Below, in pieces: positions 61,038 to 64,000 of a stretch of 64,000 nucleotides of DNA. Each line of letters begins with the position of its first letter. The first letter of the stretch is position 1. Both the position numbers and the translations under genes were made by a program. Source of the DNA: an uncultured Lachnospiraceae bacterium (GTDB lineage Bacteria > Bacillota > Clostridia > Lachnospirales > Lachnospiraceae); assembly GCA_910586755.1 (NCBI GenBank), contig CAJUJM010000008.1, forward strand, positions 39,352-103,351, read 5' to 3'. The notes beneath the pieces are model-generated. The model worked only from the letters and a program-made list of their open reading frames with translations. It made no database searches and was not told where the DNA came from.

Positions 61038-61871
61038 CTATTCCAAATTCAGCTTTCTTTTTAATATATAATCTGTACCAATTCCGTAAATAACCGCCGG
61101 AATTATCTGTGACAGCAATATTACCGCTCCTACGATGTGAAGAGCAGCATATTCGGAAAAATAATCTGTATGAAAAAGCCAGTTAGAAGGCCAGTTGCTC
61201 ATAATAATAATACTGATCAGTCCCACTCCATTGCTGATTCCAATATACCAGACTACCGACATGGCCACCTTATGATTTCGGGCAAGCTGGCCCAAACTCA
61301 TAGACAAATAGCCCTGGTAGACATTGGCAAAAAATCCGGCGGCTCCGGCCAGTACAATCTCCACACAGAAAAGCACCATGTGGGTCAAAGCGGCGGCATC
61401 ATATTCTATGGCCATCTGTATCAGTTCTCCCAATGCCTCGGAAAAGTCTGAAAATACTTTCAAAAACGTTGTGCCGCCCAAAATGCATATAGAAAGAATT
61501 GCAATGATTACAGAACAGATACTTACAAAAAAGGAAACTAATGCCTTAGAGAATACCAGCTCCCAGGTTTTTACCGGAAGAGTCAGCATCAGATAGCCTT
61601 CTCTTCCCAAAAGCCCTTTATAAAACCTCTGGATAATCATAATACAGGTAAATACGATAAGCACCATCATGACGGTAACATAGAGAAATGCCATCAGACC
61701 TCCAAAATAGGTGGTAATCCAGTCCCAAAACCGGTAAGCCGGATGATTGATGTCAACCCCTATATGAAGCATAATCCCATTGAGCAAAGACACGGCTATC
61801 ATGGCAATATAGACCGGTATCATACTCCGTATCATGGCCACCCATTCATATTTTATTAATTTTCTAAACAT
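61038..61871 (-). CDS. ABC transporter permease of a GntR-controlled exporter
   Basis: Start at MFRKLIKYEWVAMIRSMIPV with GGAGG upstream. 277 residues with six hydrophobic segments. No substrate-binding protein is nearby, so an exporter or envelope-stress type (YtrC-like) is likely. It follows the ATPase gene by 14 bases and closes a gntR-ATPase-permease operon. Substrate unknown. Confidence 0.85.
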   Translation of the reverse strand: MFRKLIKYEWVAMIRSMIPVYIAMIAVSLLNGIMLHIGVDINHPAYRFWDWITTYFGGLMAFLYVTVMMVLIVFTCIMIIQRFYKGLLGREGYLMLTLPVKTWELVFSKALVSFFVSICSVIIAILSICILGGTTFLKVFSDFSEALGELIQMAIEYDAAALTHMVLFCVEIVLAGAAGFFANVYQGYLSMSLGQLARNHKVAMSVVWYIGISNGVGLISIIIMSNWPSNWLFHTDYFSEYAALHIVGAVILLSQIIPAVIYGIGTDYILKRKLNLE

Positions 61872-61885
61872 CCTTTTTGTCCTCC

Positions 61886-62650
61886 TTATCTCCCCGGTCC
61901 TGCCTGTCCTCTGTCTGCTCCGTCCCATAAACCCGGATAGTCTGACTCCGGCACTGCAAATATGCTGCGGAACAGTTGATCCACAGACATTCCTTCAACC
62001 TCCCGGATATGATCCACACTGTCCTGGCGCACCAGCTCTCCATCTTTTAAGAAAATCACCTCATCCAAAACCTTCTCCACATCTGCTATCAAATGGGTGG
62101 AGATGAGAACGGAAGCATCCTCTGAGTAGTTGGTGAGAATGGTATGGAGAATAAAGTCCCGGGCAGCCGGATCCACTCCTCCGATGGGTTCATCCAGCAA
62201 ATACAGCTTTGCCCTGCGGCTCATAACCAGAACCAACTGTACTTTTTCCTTATTTCCTTTGGATAAATGCTTCATCCTCTCCTCCAGGCCAATATTCAGC
62301 CGGTTCAGCATATCCACCGCTTTCTCTTTATTAAAATCCTGGTAAAAATCATGAAACATCTCTACAATATCTTTTACCCGCATCCAGTTTGCAAAGTACA
62401 TCCGGTCAGGCAGATAGGAAATAATAGATTTGCTGTAAACTCCCGGCGCCTTTCCGTCAATAAGGATAGAACCGGCATCCGGCATCAGAAGCCCGTTGAC
62501 CAGCTTGATGAAAGTGGTCTTTCCGGAACCATTGGGACCCAAAAGCCCGATAATTTTCCCTCCCTCTAAACGAATGTTTACATTTTTCAGGGCCTCTTTC
62601 CGGCCAAATCGTTTGGTTAATCCGCTGCATACAAGTAATCCCTCTGTCAT
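61886..62650 (-). CDS. ABC transporter ATP-binding protein
   Basis: A 254-residue ATPase: Walker A GLLGPNGSGKTTFIK, signature MKHLSKGNKEKVQLVLV (LSxGx), Walker B LYLLDEPIGGVDPAAR, and H-loop STHLI. The C-terminal EVEGMSVDQLFRS region is typical of the GntR-linked YtrB-like exporter ATPases. ATG overlaps the gntR stop by 4 bases, so the two are co-translated. It pairs with the downstream permease. Confidence 0.92.
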   Translation of the reverse strand: MTEGLLVCSGLTKRFGRKEALKNVNIRLEGGKIIGLLGPNGSGKTTFIKLVNGLLMPDAGSILIDGKAPGVYSKSIISYLPDRMYFANWMRVKDIVEMFHDFYQDFNKEKAVDMLNRLNIGLEERMKHLSKGNKEKVQLVLVMSRRAKLYLLDEPIGGVDPAARDFILHTILTNYSEDASVLISTHLIADVEKVLDEVIFLKDGELVRQDSVDHIREVEGMSVDQLFRSIFAVPESDYPGLWDGADRGQAGPGR

Positions 62651-63015
62651 ACATCCTCCCTCAGTGCCTGTGCCAGCACATTTCCAATCTCTTCTCTGGT
62701 GTAACCAAGCTCCTTCATCCGGGAAAGGAACTGCCGCACCTGTTCCATAGCCCTGTCCCTGCGTAATTTCCCAATCTTTTCCATATCCTCAGTTACACTC
62801 CTTCCTGCTGTCCGGTTTGTAATAACCAATCCTCTGTTCTCTAAATCCACAAGGGCGCGCTGCATTGTGTTGGGGTTTACCCCTGCATCTGCCGCAAACT
62901 CCCGAACTGACGGAAGCCGCTGTCCGGGTTTATAGACGCCGGACGCTATCTGTGCGGTAAGCTGCTGGGATAATTGAATCCAAATAGGCCTGTCGTCTGC
63001 TATTTTCCAATCCAT
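62647..63015 (-). CDS. GntR-family regulator (YtrA subfamily)
   Basis: A 122-residue protein with the GntR winged helix (QIASGVYKPGQRLPSVREFA, ADAGVNPNTMQRALVDLENR) and only a short C-terminal helix pair, which defines the YtrA subfamily. These repress linked ABC exporter operons and are released by cell-wall-active or other ligands. First gene of its operon with a consensus promoter upstream. Confidence 0.92.
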   Translation of the reverse strand: MDWKIADDRPIWIQLSQQLTAQIASGVYKPGQRLPSVREFAADAGVNPNTMQRALVDLENRGLVITNRTAGRSVTEDMEKIGKLRRDRAMEQVRQFLSRMKELGYTREEIGNVLAQALREDV

Positions 63016-63031
63016 TAAGTCCTCCTTGTTG

Positions 63032-63090
63032 TTTGTATTACTGTATTAGTTGCATAATATAATAATACACTGGTATTTTTCTTTTGTCAA
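63032..63090 (-). promoter_or_regulatory. Strong promoter of the gntR-ABC operon with inverted repeat
   Basis: On the minus strand a perfect TTGACA (63090-63085), a 17-base spacer and TATTAT (63067-63062). GTATTA (63035-63040) and TAATAC (63063-63068) are inverted repeats flanking the start region and could be the GntR operator. Confidence 0.65.
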
Positions 63091-63164
63091 CTCCTTCTTT
63101 GTAACTTTAGAGAGGGCAAAGATATGCTGACAAAACCATATCCGGAGCCGGAAAACATCTTGCA

Positions 63165-63791
63165 TTACAAAATGATTTCTTTCGCCAGCTGTTCATAAAA
63201 ACGGGAAATATGGATTCCGTCAACTAAAGCATGATGGCACAATACGGATACCGGAATCCATATTTTCCCCTCTTGCCTGAAATATTTCCCCCATGTAATC
63301 CTTGGATTGCTGTCTGCCGGAATTGGGACGGGCTGTATTATGGAAATGTAAGAAATCCACGGCAAGGTGGAAATAAAGAAGTAGTTAAGCGCTTCTTTTT
63401 CGTCTTCTTCGATTGTCCTTTTCTGCCTGGCATTTTCCTGTTCTTCCGTTGCATAGGCCAGATATTCCTCAACAGGCATATTGCTGTCAAGATTACAATA
63501 GCAATAAGTTCCATCGTCCAATGCCACTGTATGGGAAGTCTTGCATCTTTCAAATTGGATGATTTTGCCGTCTGAAATCCTCTGCCTGAATTCTGTTACG
63601 CTATTGGCGGCTTTGGAGACGCAGTAGCAAAACGTAAGGAAAAACGGCCATTGATTGGTCTTGGTCTTCTGCAAAAAGCCGGTGATATCTACATTTGCTG
63701 TTATTCCAACATAGGGATAAGATAAACTGCTGAAGTATTCAAAGTGCTCTTTTCTGTTATAAGACTCCATTGAGATATATTTGTATTCCAT
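63165..63791 (-). CDS. cat: Chloramphenicol acetyltransferase (CatA family)
   Basis: A 208-residue protein with AGGAG before ATG 63791. The catalytic HHALVDGIH (His-His-x-x-x-Asp-Gly) is present near the C-terminus, with the family features FFLTFCYCVSKAANSVTEFR and SYISIIQPVPIPADSNPRIT. CatA enzymes are about 207-220 residues and act as trimers. It acetylates chloramphenicol using acetyl-CoA. The divergence of flanking motifs from classical resistance enzymes and its chromosomal location make another acyl acceptor possible. No mobile element adjoins it in this window. Confidence 0.85.
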   Translation of the reverse strand: MEYKYISMESYNRKEHFEYFSSLSYPYVGITANVDITGFLQKTKTNQWPFFLTFCYCVSKAANSVTEFRQRISDGKIIQFERCKTSHTVALDDGTYCYCNLDSNMPVEEYLAYATEEQENARQKRTIEEDEKEALNYFFISTLPWISYISIIQPVPIPADSNPRITWGKYFRQEGKIWIPVSVLCHHALVDGIHISRFYEQLAKEIIL

Positions 63792-63816
63792 TCTTTTCTC
63801 CTAGTATAATAATGGT

Positions 63817-63834
63817 GTAGTCAAGAATGACTAC
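63817..63834. promoter_or_regulatory. Inverted repeat upstream of cat
   Basis: GTAGTCA (63817-63823) and TGACTAC (63828-63834) with a 4-base loop lie 26-43 bases before the cat ATG, next to a TATACT (-10-like) at 63808-63803 on the minus strand. Operator or leader hairpin. Confidence 0.4.
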
Positions 63835-63840
63835 TGGTTA

Positions 63841-64000
63841 ATAGTTACAAAGTCCAATCTAATAAATCTATATAGATATAACGGAAGGAGGATTCCCCCC
63901 TCCATCAGAAGTTATAGGCTGCATTACTTACCATGTCTGAGGTTTCCTTAATGCACCAGACAAAATATAGAGGTATAATCACTGAGGCAGGATCATTGAC
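63841..64000. other. Window end, no assigned feature
   Basis: AT-rich sequence with a GGAGG/CCTCC mini-hairpin near 63885-63902. A plus-strand frame from an ATG near 63932 stays open to the edge but has no ribosome site or recognised motif. Nothing can be assigned. Confidence 0.3.

Noticed and set aside
63932..64000. Possible gene start at the right edge, plus strand
   Set aside because: No ribosome site and too short to judge; the window ends before any motif.
1..64000. tRNA, rRNA, insertion sequences, CRISPR arrays
   Set aside because: Read for T-loop motifs, transposase motifs, terminal repeats and regular direct repeats on both strands; none was convincing. A tRNAscan-SE and ISfinder run would settle it.

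Overview
The window looks like a chromosomal segment of an anaerobic, low-to-mid GC Firmicute, most likely a Lachnospiraceae/Clostridium cluster XIVa gut bacterium. The evidence is NfnAB-type transhydrogenase genes, a class III (oxygen-sensitive) ribonucleotide reductase, AddAB, ScpAB, a sodium-pumping biotin decarboxylase cluster, a DUF6465 protein, strong GGAGG ribosome binding sites and Firmicute-type LexA and NrdR sites. No rRNA, tRNA, CRISPR array or intact transposase was seen.

Layout. 1-7.9 kb: a minus-strand sugar operon under a LacI-type regulator (lactonase, two SDR dehydrogenases, substrate-binding lipoprotein, ATPase, two permeases), probably uptake and oxidation of a sugar through a lactone. 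8.1-13.1 kb: a beta-glucoside PTS operon (frameshifted RpiR regulator, EIIBC, 6-phospho-beta-glucosidase, cytidylate-kinase-like protein) with unusual hairpins at its last junction. 13.3-14.8 kb: a DUF1576 membrane protein. 14.8-18.4 kb: a graveyard of degraded accessory genes (internally deleted epimerase, AT-rich nuclease pair with a frameshift, broken toxin-antitoxin pair, truncated DUF2325 gene) around an intact HTH-desulfoferrodoxin fusion. 18.4-22.6 kb: a MATE exporter, a stand-alone DUF4157 (eCIS core domain) protein, an eCIS-type AAA+ ATPase and a divergent NucA/NucB nuclease toxin, with no contractile tail genes in view. This is the best candidate for an undescribed system here.

22.7-27 kb: nfnAB followed by relics of a restriction-modification island (frameshifted YhcG/DUF1016 nuclease, truncated DNA methyltransferase). 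27.1-35.5 kb: dihydrofolate reductase overlapping a ThyX-like gene, then addA and addB. 35.7-37.7 kb: an FMN-bind-like membrane protein and a second MATE exporter. 37.8-44.6 kb: nrdD (with a fused thioredoxin-like tail and NrdR boxes), then the operon scpA-scpB-dut-TPR lipoprotein-hflX. 44.7-48.7 kb: two surface proteins, a cohesin-like membrane protein and a glucosaminidase. 49-54.2 kb: a five-gene biotin-dependent carboxyltransferase/Na+ pump cluster. 54.5-64 kb: dacF, SOS-controlled dinB, an RsmF-like rRNA methylase, DUF6465, enolase, a GntR-ABC operon and a chloramphenicol acetyltransferase.

Two related copies of a structured intergenic repeat lie at about 54.4 and 59.6 kb; their stems are kept by compensating base changes. 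Several accessory genes carry single-base frameshifts, often in short homopolymers, while the housekeeping genes are intact. This points to decay of accessory DNA, although sequencing error cannot be excluded from sequence alone.
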